DNA from: Phycisphaerae bacterium
GTDB lineage: Bacteria > Planctomycetota > Phycisphaerae > UBA1845 > UTPLA1
DNA: 5,017 nt
Direction of reading: 5' to 3'
NCBI GenBank assembly: GCA_029259995.1
Contig: JAJDEC010000172.1
Location: 1-5,017 of the forward strand
Positions 1 through 5,017 of this stretch are shown here, piece after piece (the stretch's first letter is position 1; each line of letters begins with the position of its first letter). The notes under the pieces were generated by a model that worked only from the letters and a program-made list of their open reading frames with translations, did not search any database and was not told the origin of the DNA. Made by a program: the position numbers and the translations under genes.

Positions 1-924
1 GACAGTCACGTATTTGTCGCTGCTGGGAATGTATTCGTGCGAAAAAGCGCCGTTCAGATTCTGTCGGTAGACCAGGTAATTGCCCATCCGATCGATGGCA
101 GCCTCAAGCGATTCCTTGTTGACTGCGTCAGGAAGCACCAACCGCTCCCCGCGCATCAATCGGATTGGCGTCGCACGTGCGTTCTCCTGCCAGAGGTGAA
201 TCGTCTCGCATCGGAAATACCGAATCTTCTCGGGATGCGCCTTTTTCACTTCCAGGTCCACACCCACTTTTCGCTCGGCCAACGCAAGCGCAAAATCCGG
301 TGAATAATGATGTTGAATGATCTCCGACGCGCGAATCCGGCTCGACTTTCCGTCATACGAAACGCCGACGGCGTGTATCCACGGCAGCATGGCCTTGAGA
401 ACGTGTGGCGAGAAGGTCGTATCCTGAACGAAATAGGGCGGATCGATCAATTCGTCGGGACCGATCCATTCCAGCACGAGATTACAGTCCGCGCCGGCCC
501 ATTTCTCGTCAGGAAACGCAGTTTTCAGTGCCTTGCCTGCATCGAACGCCGCGCCCAACGTGGCTTCAACCACCGGCAGCTTGGCGCTCACGCCCGTCGC
601 CAGAAGTGCCCCGGATCGCCAAAGGGAAACGTGGATAACTCCCGCTCTGCCATCGAGAGACGGCGGAACATAAGGATCCCCGGCCACAGGCTTCCCCTTG
701 AAGCCGGATCGAATGCCGCGTCGCGCATAATGCGTCAGGAGAATGGCGTCTGCGTCGTCAATCGGCATTCCCGGATAGACGATTCCGGATGGCTGCGACG
801 TGGCTTCGGCGATCCGTGCGGGCTGACTCGTCGGCGTTTCCGCGGAAACGACGGGGCAGATGAATGGCAAACAGGCAAACAATGCCGTCGCCAGCCGTGA
901 TATCGGGGAAATTCGAGTTCTCAT
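1..924 (-). CDS. Secreted AMMECR1-like protein with possible alpha/alpha-barrel C-terminus (3' end cut by window edge)
   Basis: This frame is open for 308 codons from an ATG at 924-922 to the window edge, so the C-terminus is missing. An in-frame TGA at 972-970 and no other start between make this ATG the natural choice, although no good ribosome binding site precedes it. Residues 1-28 form a signal peptide: Arg at 2, 4 and 10, a hydrophobic core from about 11 to 26, and a Val-Ser-Ala cleavage site. A low-complexity linker with two TSQP copies (32-35, 42-45) follows. Residues about 60-245 resemble AMMECR1 domains in the order of elements: a beta strand near 95-101, an Ala-rich helix near 118-133, a GVSYDG segment near 187-192, and a terminal TIHLW strand. 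The family's RGCIG motif is absent; the equivalent segment is SGALLATG. The end, with GAFSHEYIPSSDKY (292-305), resembles the start of epimerase/cyclase-like alpha/alpha barrels. The gene sits 55 bp behind the lipid kinase and may be co-transcribed with it. The open frame and export signal are seen; the family assignment is inference from remembered patterns, and function is unknown. Confidence 0.6.
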   Translation of the reverse strand, partial: MRTRISPISRLATALFACLPFICPVVSAETPTSQPARIAEATSQPSGIVYPGMPIDDADAILLTHYARRGIRSGFKGKPVAGDPYVPPSLDGRAGVIHVSLWRSGALLATGVSAKLPVVEATLGAAFDAGKALKTAFPDEKWAGADCNLVLEWIGPDELIDPPYFVQDTTFSPHVLKAMLPWIHAVGVSYDGKSSRIRASEIIQHHYSPDFALALAERKVGVDLEVKKAHPEKIRYFRCETIHLWQENARATPIRLMRGERLVLPDAVNKESLEAAIDRMGNYLVYRQNLNGAFSHEYIPSSDKYVTV

Positions 925-979
925 TTCGGGAAATCCATCGCAAAGGCGAGCATCAACGCAGGCCCTGTATCATATCCGT

Positions 980-1909
980 TCAAGCGTCTGTTGGGGGCCC
1001 CGCAACTGCTCGCCCCATCGGTCCCATCGGCGATGAGACAAATCGAACGCGCCGATCCGTCAGCTCGACCTCCACGGGCGACTCGCCGGCGAGCTCACCG
1101 TCGATCTGCACTGGCATCGGTGTATCCGTCGTCACACGCAAGGTCTTACCTTTTGCGTATACGGTATTTGACGACCGCCATTTCGGATGGATCAGGACGC
1201 GGATTGCATCCCAGACCAACAGAAACGACCGACGACGAGGAAAAACCGCCACATCGATCCACTCATCGGCAGGATCGGCCCGCCACAAAGCCTTCATCCC
1301 CAGCGCGTATCGCGGTACCTTACCGATCAACACCAGGCCGGGGCCGCTGTAAATATCCTTTCCATCAACAGTTACAATGACATCCGCGCTTCGGAACCGC
1401 AGAAACGCCGACACCATCGGCACGACATATGTCCAATACGAAATATGCCCCTTCCGTCGGGCACTGATCGCCTGAATGACTGCACCGTCCAGACCTAAGC
1501 CACATGAAAACAAAACCTTACGTCCATTCGCCCGCATCAGCCGGAACACGCGTACGCGGTTGGCTTTGTGAATGGCCCAGAGCCGGGCCGCGTTCAGCCG
1601 AATGCCGAGATACTTCGCAACGACATTCTCCGTCCCACATGGAATGACAAATATGGGTATATCCGCGTCACCCAGTCCTTCGACAGCTTCATGCACTGTG
1701 CCGTCGCCACCTGCGACGCCCAGCCAGGCCGCCCCGGCCTCCACGGCCTCCCGGGCAAGGCGTGTGGCATCCTTCGGTCCCTGCGTGTATTCAACAAGAA
1801 CGTGATGGCCGGCCTCGCGCAACCGCTCCACGAACGCATCCAGATGGCGTCGACGCCGACCTTTGCGTCCGGAAATCGGGTTGACGATAAAGTGAATCCG
1901 GTTCCCCAT
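980..1909 (-). CDS. Diacylglycerol/sphingosine-type lipid kinase (DAGK catalytic domain, YegS/DgkB-like)
   Basis: The 309-residue product is a full-length cytoplasmic lipid kinase of the DAGK_cat / YegS-BmrU-DgkB family, which transfers phosphate from ATP to a lipid hydroxyl such as diacylglycerol in membrane lipid turnover. Visible motifs are the N-terminal strand and loop NPISGRKG (10-17), the nucleotide-binding GGDGTVHEAVEGL (67-79), PCGTENVVAKYLG (90-102), the FSCGLGLDGA strand (134-143) and the C-terminal QIDGEL (268-273), whose Glu272 matches the conserved catalytic acid of the family. The metal-site region, usually DDG followed by a hydrophobic strand, reads ADPADEWIDV (211-220); one Asp (215) is kept and the Gly is lost. 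Length is typical (about 290-330). The start is supported by GGAAC at 1920-1916, eight bases before the ATG. It is probably the first gene of a transcript that continues into the secreted protein. The family is clear; the true lipid substrate cannot be told, so no gene symbol is given. Confidence 0.9.
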   Translation of the reverse strand: MGNRIHFIVNPISGRKGRRRRHLDAFVERLREAGHHVLVEYTQGPKDATRLAREAVEAGAAWLGVAGGDGTVHEAVEGLGDADIPIFVIPCGTENVVAKYLGIRLNAARLWAIHKANRVRVFRLMRANGRKVLFSCGLGLDGAVIQAISARRKGHISYWTYVVPMVSAFLRFRSADVIVTVDGKDIYSGPGLVLIGKVPRYALGMKALWRADPADEWIDVAVFPRRRSFLLVWDAIRVLIHPKWRSSNTVYAKGKTLRVTTDTPMPVQIDGELAGESPVEVELTDRRVRFVSSPMGPMGRAVAGPPTDA

Positions 1910-2131
1910 TCATTTGTTCCAATTGCCGCCCAAACCGAAAATGGTTCGCTAACGTATACCCAGTCGCAAGGCCACTCGGCTCCAAGGTCGATATGGGGCT
2001 GGCGTCAGGGTTGACCGGCCGTCGATTCCGCCATCAAGTGAGCGCCGGGACGTGTGGCGTAACATCGGCCAGTTTGACCCTCGTCCGGCGCGTTCTTATC
2101 GTCGGCCCAGATCATCGTTGGGAATCCATGC
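1910..2131. promoter_or_regulatory. Divergent intergenic region, expected promoters for lipid kinase and signal peptidase
   Basis: This 222-bp gap lies between start codons facing away from each other, so it should hold promoters for both directions. No strong sigma-70 pair is visible. On the plus strand, TTGACC at 2074-2079 is followed 14 bases later by TCTTAT (2094-2099), a spacing too short to trust. A second TTGACC lies at 2011-2016. On the minus strand, TATACG in the stretch 1953-1963 is a possible -10 element without a convincing -35 box. Presence of promoters is inferred from gene layout rather than from motifs. Confidence 0.45.
2120..2124 (+). promoter_or_regulatory. Ribosome binding site of the signal peptidase gene
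   Basis: GGGAA lies seven bases before the ATG at 2132 and fixes the start. A second ATG at 2128-2130 is out of frame and only four bases upstream, too close to the same site to be preferred. Confidence 0.55.
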
Positions 2132-3907
2132 ATGTCAAAGTCAGATACCAGAATCGCACCGAACACGAAGACGGATACCAAGATCGCAGCGAGCACGAAC
2201 GACCCATTGCCGGCATTTGATATTCCGAATCGGAATGACGGCGTCCGGGAGACGTTTGAGTCTATCATCGTCGCGCTCATCCTCGCGTTCGTCTTCCGAG
2301 CGTTTGTTGTCGAGGCCTTCGTCATTCCGACCGGATCCATGGCGCCATCCCTTCGCGGAATGCACGCCAACCATCGTTGTGCAAACTGCCAGTATGCCTT
2401 CGCCTACGGAATCAAGGAGACAATCAGCCAGGGAACCCAGGTTCGATACGGAACCCTGTCAGACAAATTCGCCGTCGAGTGCCCCAACTGCGGATACGAC
2501 GGCGCAGGCAACAAGGACCTCAACTTCGGAAAGTCCCGGATCGTCACTTGCGCCGGAGATCGCATCCTGGTCCTGAAATGGCCCTACGACATCGGCGGCG
2601 CATTGCTCGGACCGAGGCGCTGGGATGTCGGCGTCTTCAAGAATCCCCAGGATGGCGAGATGAACTACATCAAGCGCATTGTCGGCGTCCCCGGCGAAGT
2701 GCTGGAGATCATCAACGGCGATGTCTTCGCGGCCAACGCCGACTCGATTCCCGAAGACGTGCTGGACGCCCTCCGTTTCCCGGAACCCGAGCGCCGACGG
2801 CACATGTCCGAAGACGCACTCCAGCGACTCAGCAGGCATCTGAAGATCCAGCGCAAGACGAGGATCGCGCAGGCCTCACTCTGGATGCTTCATTACGACC
2901 ATGATTTTCCTTCCCCCAAGGGGCCTGACGACTACGGATACGGCTTCGATCCGCCGCACTGGTCTCCCGACGACGCATCCGCCGCATGGAAATCCAACAC
3001 GCCGGTCGTTCGATTTGAATCGAAGGATGCGGATTGGCACTGGCTTGAACTGCGCGGGAGGCAGATCCAGGACAACTACGGATACAACAACGTCTCCAGC
3101 GACAAGAGCCCGCATGACGAAGTCAATCTCGTGGGTGACATTCGGCTGCGTTTTGTCCTCACGCCGCGATCTGCCGAAGGAGAGATCGGCCTTCGTATCT
3201 CCAAGGGACCCGATCGATTTCAAGTCACGATCAACGCCAACGGCGACGTCACACTCGATCGAATCGACATGACAGGCCTGCCGAGAAACAGCGACGGCAT
3301 TCGTCGCAAACTTGGCAGTGGAAAACTGGCGACGCCGCTCAAGGCTCGTCAGCCCTTGCAGGTCGAATTGGAAAACCTCGACTATCGACTGTCTTTGCGC
3401 GTCGACGGCGTCGAAGTCGTCGCCACGACAGAGGAACAGTACGGCCCCGATCCCGATTTGATCTCGCGCCTTCGCAACGCCCAGGATTCCCTTGATTACT
3501 ACTCGAAGGCCGCCGTGAGCATTGGCGCCCAATCCATCCCGCTCGACATTCGCCATCTTCAAGTGCATCGCGACGTCTATTACACGGCGCGACGCCACGG
3601 AGCAGATCCCGAACAAAAAGCCATGGGGGTTCCCGCATGGGGCACCAAGGGAAATCCCATCTATCTGCGAAATGAGCCCGCGGAGTATTTCTGCTGTGGC
3701 GACAACAGTCCGCAGAGCCAGGATTCCCGATACTGGCTGACGACGAGCCGTTTTCTCAAGGAACGCCCCGACTACCAGCGCGGAACGGTTCCGGCCGACC
3801 AATTGATCGGCCGCGCCTTCTTTGTTTACTGGCCGAGCGGTCTTCGATTCAGCCGCAGTACCATCGGCGTCATTCCCAACGTCGGCCGGATGCGATTTAT
3901 CCGCTGA
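2132..3907 (+). CDS. lepB: Type I signal peptidase (S26A) with zinc-ribbon and LamG-like insertions
   Basis: This 591-residue protein is a membrane-anchored type I signal peptidase, the enzyme that cuts signal peptides from exported proteins on the outer face of the inner membrane. All catalytic boxes are seen: one membrane helix at about 43-63; box B PTGSMAPSL (66-74) with nucleophile Ser69; box C GDRILVLKWPY (142-152); box D YIKRIVGVPGE (179-189) with general base Lys181; box E GDNSPQSQDSRYW (523-535); and a closing IGRAFFVYWP strand (559-568). The usual length is about 180-325 residues. The excess comes from a CxxC...CxxC module (83-120) between boxes B and C, and from an insertion at about 201-490 between box D and box E containing a beta-sandwich-like stretch. 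The cytosolic N-terminus (1-40) is polar and holds a small duplication. Boxes match so well that activity is likely. Long signal peptidases of this kind are, as I recall, seen in planctomycetes. The gene is monocistronic as far as visible. Confidence 0.93.
   Translation: MSKSDTRIAPNTKTDTKIAASTNDPLPAFDIPNRNDGVRETFESIIVALILAFVFRAFVVEAFVIPTGSMAPSLRGMHANHRCANCQYAFAYGIKETISQGTQVRYGTLSDKFAVECPNCGYDGAGNKDLNFGKSRIVTCAGDRILVLKWPYDIGGALLGPRRWDVGVFKNPQDGEMNYIKRIVGVPGEVLEIINGDVFAANADSIPEDVLDALRFPEPERRRHMSEDALQRLSRHLKIQRKTRIAQASLWMLHYDHDFPSPKGPDDYGYGFDPPHWSPDDASAAWKSNTPVVRFESKDADWHWLELRGRQIQDNYGYNNVSSDKSPHDEVNLVGDIRLRFVLTPRSAEGEIGLRISKGPDRFQVTINANGDVTLDRIDMTGLPRNSDGIRRKLGSGKLATPLKARQPLQVELENLDYRLSLRVDGVEVVATTEEQYGPDPDLISRLRNAQDSLDYYSKAAVSIGAQSIPLDIRHLQVHRDVYYTARRHGADPEQKAMGVPAWGTKGNPIYLRNEPAEYFCCGDNSPQSQDSRYWLTTSRFLKERPDYQRGTVPADQLIGRAFFVYWPSGLRFSRSTIGVIPNVGRMRFIR
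2144..2203 (+). repeat. Imperfect 30-bp tandem duplication inside the signal peptidase N-terminus
   Basis: Two adjacent 30-bp units (2144-2173 and 2174-2203) both begin GATACCA and share ATCGCA and CACGAA blocks. The first 26 positions match at 22. They encode the ten-residue units DTRIAPNTKT and DTKIAASTND, in the polar cytosolic tail before the membrane helix. This is a local duplication that has drifted at several positions. It does not disturb the frame, since 30 is a multiple of three. Confidence 0.75.
2369..2503 (+). other. Zinc-ribbon-like module inside the signal peptidase
   Basis: Residues 80-124 contain Cys83-x-x-Cys86 and Cys117-x-x-Cys120, 30 residues apart, each in a setting typical of zinc ribbons (HRCANCQYAFAYG and VECPNCGYDG). 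The module is inserted directly after the nucleophile box and before box C, so it would lie on the outer side of the membrane beside the active site. Zinc binding is inferred from the paired CxxC knuckles. Confidence 0.7.
2732..3601 (+). other. Large insertion in the signal peptidase between catalytic Lys and box E, with LamG/ConA-like core
   Basis: Residues about 201-490 interrupt the peptidase between boxes D and E. The first part (205-245) is helical and charged, rich in Glu and Arg. The segment from 330 to 431 alternates short hydrophobic strands: DIRLRFVLTP, EIGLRISKG, FQVTINANGDVTL, then PLQVELENLDYRLSLRVDGVEVV. This order and the late D-x-x-L-x-L-x-V-D-G signature are typical of concanavalin/LamG-type beta-sandwiches. 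A helical stretch (441-460) and a strand leading to box E follow. The role is unknown; binding of sugars, peptidoglycan or substrate is only a guess. The fold call rests on pattern, not on a profile search. Confidence 0.55.
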
Positions 3908-3937
3908 TGCCCCGGCGAGGCTCGATCTTGGAAACGC

Positions 3938-3961
3938 ACGTTCATTCACAAGTTATGCACA
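3938..3961 (+). repeat. Direct repeat copy 1, containing a DnaA-box-like TTATGCACA
   Basis: This copy reads ACGTTC, three spacer bases, then CACAAGTTAT and GCACA. Its last nine bases (3953-3961) fit TTATNCACA exactly, the core of a bacterial DnaA box. It begins 31 bp after the signal peptidase stop codon. The partner copy is 250 bp downstream. The repeat itself is plain in the sequence; DnaA binding is an inference. Confidence 0.6.
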
Positions 3962-3982
3962 CGCACGAGCAGCCCTGTTATT

Positions 3983-4005
3983 GGACCTCACGATTCTTGA
4001 GGCCC
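3983..4005 (+). terminator. Weak hairpin, possible terminator after the signal peptidase gene
   Basis: The arms GGACCTCA (3983-3990) and TGAGGCCC (3998-4005) pair at seven of eight positions with one A-C mismatch around a seven-base loop. No run of T follows, so an intrinsic terminator of the classical kind is not supported. The position, about 75 bp behind the stop codon, would suit transcript end formation or 3' end protection. Confidence 0.3.
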
Positions 4006-4187
4006 TGTAACGGATTTCACATGAACCGACAGGAAGTGTTGTGAATTTCCCCGCCAATCACGTAGCCCTAACCCGTTGTCGCGTCCCCTGTTCCGTGATT
4101 TGTTCAAATTGATTACATTCGGAGACAGCAAAGGAAAACGGCGCTGACAGGCCCCTGAAATCGGCAGCGTTCGATGACGGCCCATCA

Positions 4188-4210
4188 ACGTTCGACACAA
4201 GTTATCAACA
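4188..4210 (+). repeat. Direct repeat copy 2, containing TTATCAACA
   Basis: This copy reads ACGTTC, two spacer bases, then CACAAGTTAT identical over ten bases to copy 1, followed by CAACA. The core TTATCAACA (4202-4210) is one base away from the DnaA consensus TTATCCACA. It ends 26 bp before the lptB ATG, so a bound protein could interfere with lptB transcription or leader translation. Confidence 0.55.
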
Positions 4211-4222
4211 ACGCCCCCAGAC

Positions 4223-4227
4223 AGGAA
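4223..4227 (+). promoter_or_regulatory. Ribosome binding site that fixes the lptB start
   Basis: AGGAA lies nine bases before the ATG at 4237. A longer in-frame start at 4174 would add 21 residues with no family counterpart and has no comparable site in front, so the ATG at 4237 is preferred. Confidence 0.7.
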
Positions 4228-4236
4228 TTCCGGTCC

Positions 4237-4995
4237 ATGGCAACGCCACTTCTCGAAACCAAAGATCTCGTCAAAGCTTACAGCGGTCGCACCGTTGTTC
4301 GAAAGGTCTCGTTCAACGTCGGCAAAGGAGAGATCGTCGGATTGCTCGGACGCAACGGCGCCGGCAAGACGACGAGCTTTCGAATGACGATGGGAATCGT
4401 CACGCCCGACGGCGGCAGTGTGAAGTTCGCGGGCGAAGACGTCACCGACCTGCCCATGTACAAGCGCGCCCAGCGCGGACTTGGTTATCTGTCGCAGGAA
4501 AGCAGCGTGTTTGTTCGACTTTCCGTCGAGAAGAACCTTCTGGCGATTCTGGAATTGGTTCCGGGCCTCAACGGCACTGAGCGCCGAAAACGCGCCCACG
4601 AACTCATGGATCAATTCGACCTGCTGAAGAACGCCAAGCAGGAGGCGCGGACATTGTCCGGCGGCGAACGGCGAAAACTCGAGATCGCCCGGGCGCTGAT
4701 CACGAAACCCGACATCATCCTTCTGGATGAACCGTTCAGCGGCGTCGACCCGATCGCGGTGCAGGATCTCCAAAAGGAAATCCGACATCTGCGCGGCGAC
4801 CTGGGGATCTCAATCCTGTTGACAGACCACAATGTGCGGCAGACGCTCGAAGTGACGGATCGAAGTTACATCATCCACGAAGGACAGGTCCTGAAAGAGG
4901 GCGCACCGCGAGATCTGATCAACGATCCCCTCGTCAAGGACGCCTATCTCGGGAATACCTTCAAGGGCAACGAATTCGACGTTCCGGCCGCATGA
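4237..4995 (+). CDS. lptB: LPS export ABC transporter ATP-binding protein LptB
   Basis: The product from this start is 252 residues; E. coli LptB is 241. LptB is the cytosolic ATPase that, with LptF and LptG, extracts lipopolysaccharide from the inner membrane and drives it along the Lpt bridge to the outer membrane. ABC motifs are complete: Walker A GRNGAGKTT (38-46), Q-loop Gln87 in YLSQESSVF, signature LSGGERRKLEIARAL (140-154), Walker B IILLDEP (160-166) with catalytic Glu165, D-loop GVDP (169-172) and H-loop His198. Traits that single out LptB from other ABC ATPases are SQESSVF followed by SVEKN, EPFSGVDPIAV, TDHNVRQTL and the tail YLGNTF. The start is set by the ribosome binding site AGGAA and by homology at MATPLLETKDLVKAY. 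Its stop codon overlaps the apparent start of the next gene, suggesting an operon running rightwards. LptF, LptG and LptC are not in this window. Confidence 0.93.
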   Translation: MATPLLETKDLVKAYSGRTVVRKVSFNVGKGEIVGLLGRNGAGKTTSFRMTMGIVTPDGGSVKFAGEDVTDLPMYKRAQRGLGYLSQESSVFVRLSVEKNLLAILELVPGLNGTERRKRAHELMDQFDLLKNAKQEARTLSGGERRKLEIARALITKPDIILLDEPFSGVDPIAVQDLQKEIRHLRGDLGISILLTDHNVRQTLEVTDRSYIIHEGQVLKEGAPRDLINDPLVKDAYLGNTFKGNEFDVPAA

Positions 4996-5017
4996 TGAGC
5001 GGCGCCCCGAGCACGTC
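4992..5017 (+). CDS. Start of a downstream gene overlapping lptB (truncated by window edge)
   Basis: Two consecutive in-frame ATG codons (4992 and 4995) overlap the lptB TGA, giving the ATGATGA arrangement common for translationally coupled genes. The frame stays open for the remaining eight codons, reading MMSGAPST. Too little is visible to name a product. In proteobacteria rpoN often follows lptB, but nothing here shows that. Confidence 0.35.

Larger units (their letters stand above)
3908..4236. promoter_or_regulatory. 329-bp gap upstream of lptB: direct repeats, hairpin, AT-rich patch
   Basis: No convincing gene lies here. The stretch holds, in order, a repeat copy with a perfect DnaA-box-like core (3938-3961), a small hairpin (3983-4005), an AT-rich patch of 18 A/T in 23 bases (4097-4119) containing the dyad ATTTGTTCAAAT (4098-4109), and a second repeat copy (4188-4210) close to the lptB start. 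The lptB promoter is expected in the second half; TTCCGT (4091-4096) and TACATT (4114-4119) have 17-bp spacing but match the sigma-70 consensus poorly. Confidence 0.45.

Noticed and set aside
37..900. Plus-strand open frames of 88 and 197 codons
   Set aside because: They run opposite the continuous secreted-protein frame, which has a signal peptide and a coherent protein sequence; the plus-strand products are Arg-rich and without motif.
758..943. 61-codon minus-strand frame starting upstream of the secreted protein
   Set aside because: Different frame from the 308-codon one, short, and lacks any feature; no frameshift is needed to explain the longer gene.
1014..1031. Two tandem CCCATCGG-type nonamers
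   Set aside because: They encode the short Pro-Met-Gly duplication at the C-terminus of the lipid kinase; too short to be more than a local slip.
3037..3056. TGGCAC followed by TGAAC, resembling a sigma-54 promoter
   Set aside because: It lies inside the signal peptidase gene, and the required GC of the -12 element is not at the correct spacing.
2876..3949. 357-codon open frame on the minus strand opposite the signal peptidase
   Set aside because: It lies antisense to a gene with all catalytic motifs and reads as composition-driven sequence with no recognisable domain.
3938..4210. Chromosomal replication origin
   Set aside because: Only two DnaA-like sites, one imperfect, and no dnaA, dnaN or similar neighbour; kept as a possible regulatory pair only.
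4174..4236. 21-residue N-terminal extension of LptB
   Set aside because: No ribosome binding site of similar quality, no family counterpart, and it would place repeat copy 2 inside the coding region.
3988..4788. 266-codon open frame on the minus strand opposite lptB
   Set aside because: Antisense to the conserved ABC ATPase; its length reflects the codon pattern of lptB rather than a gene.

Overview
The window looks like a chromosomal piece of a Gram-negative bacterium with fairly high GC (my estimate by eye is a little under 60%). The best guess is Planctomycetota, perhaps Phycisphaerae-like. The reasons are a type I signal peptidase of about 590 residues carrying large insertions, a Thr-Ser-Gln-Pro-rich linker after a signal peptide, and an LPS-exporter ATPase that implies an outer membrane. 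No database search was run, so the taxon is an inference. No mobile element, tRNA, rRNA or CRISPR array is visible.

Layout: two genes on the minus strand fill positions 1-1909. The first transcribed (1909 to 980) is a diacylglycerol/sphingosine-type lipid kinase. It is followed 55 bp later by a secreted protein (924 to 1, cut by the window edge) with an AMMECR1-like region and the beginning of what may be an alpha/alpha-barrel domain. A 222-bp divergent intergenic region (1910-2131) separates them from a plus-strand gene at 2132-3907, a strongly modified type I signal peptidase. A 329-bp gap (3908-4236) follows. It holds an imperfect direct repeat built around DnaA-box-like sequences, a weak hairpin and an AT-rich patch. 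Then comes lptB (4237-4995), the ATPase of the lipopolysaccharide exporter. A further plus-strand reading frame appears to start in overlap with the lptB stop codon.

The genes share an envelope theme: phospholipid turnover (kinase), removal of export signals (signal peptidase), an exported protein that would need such processing, and LPS transport energisation (LptB). They do not form one operon, because the two halves are divergent and lptB has its own upstream region.

The most unusual items are the signal peptidase, whose Ser/Lys catalytic core is interrupted by a four-cysteine zinc-ribbon-like module and by a roughly 290-residue insertion containing a LamG/concanavalin-like beta-sandwich, and the paired direct repeat flanking the gap before lptB.
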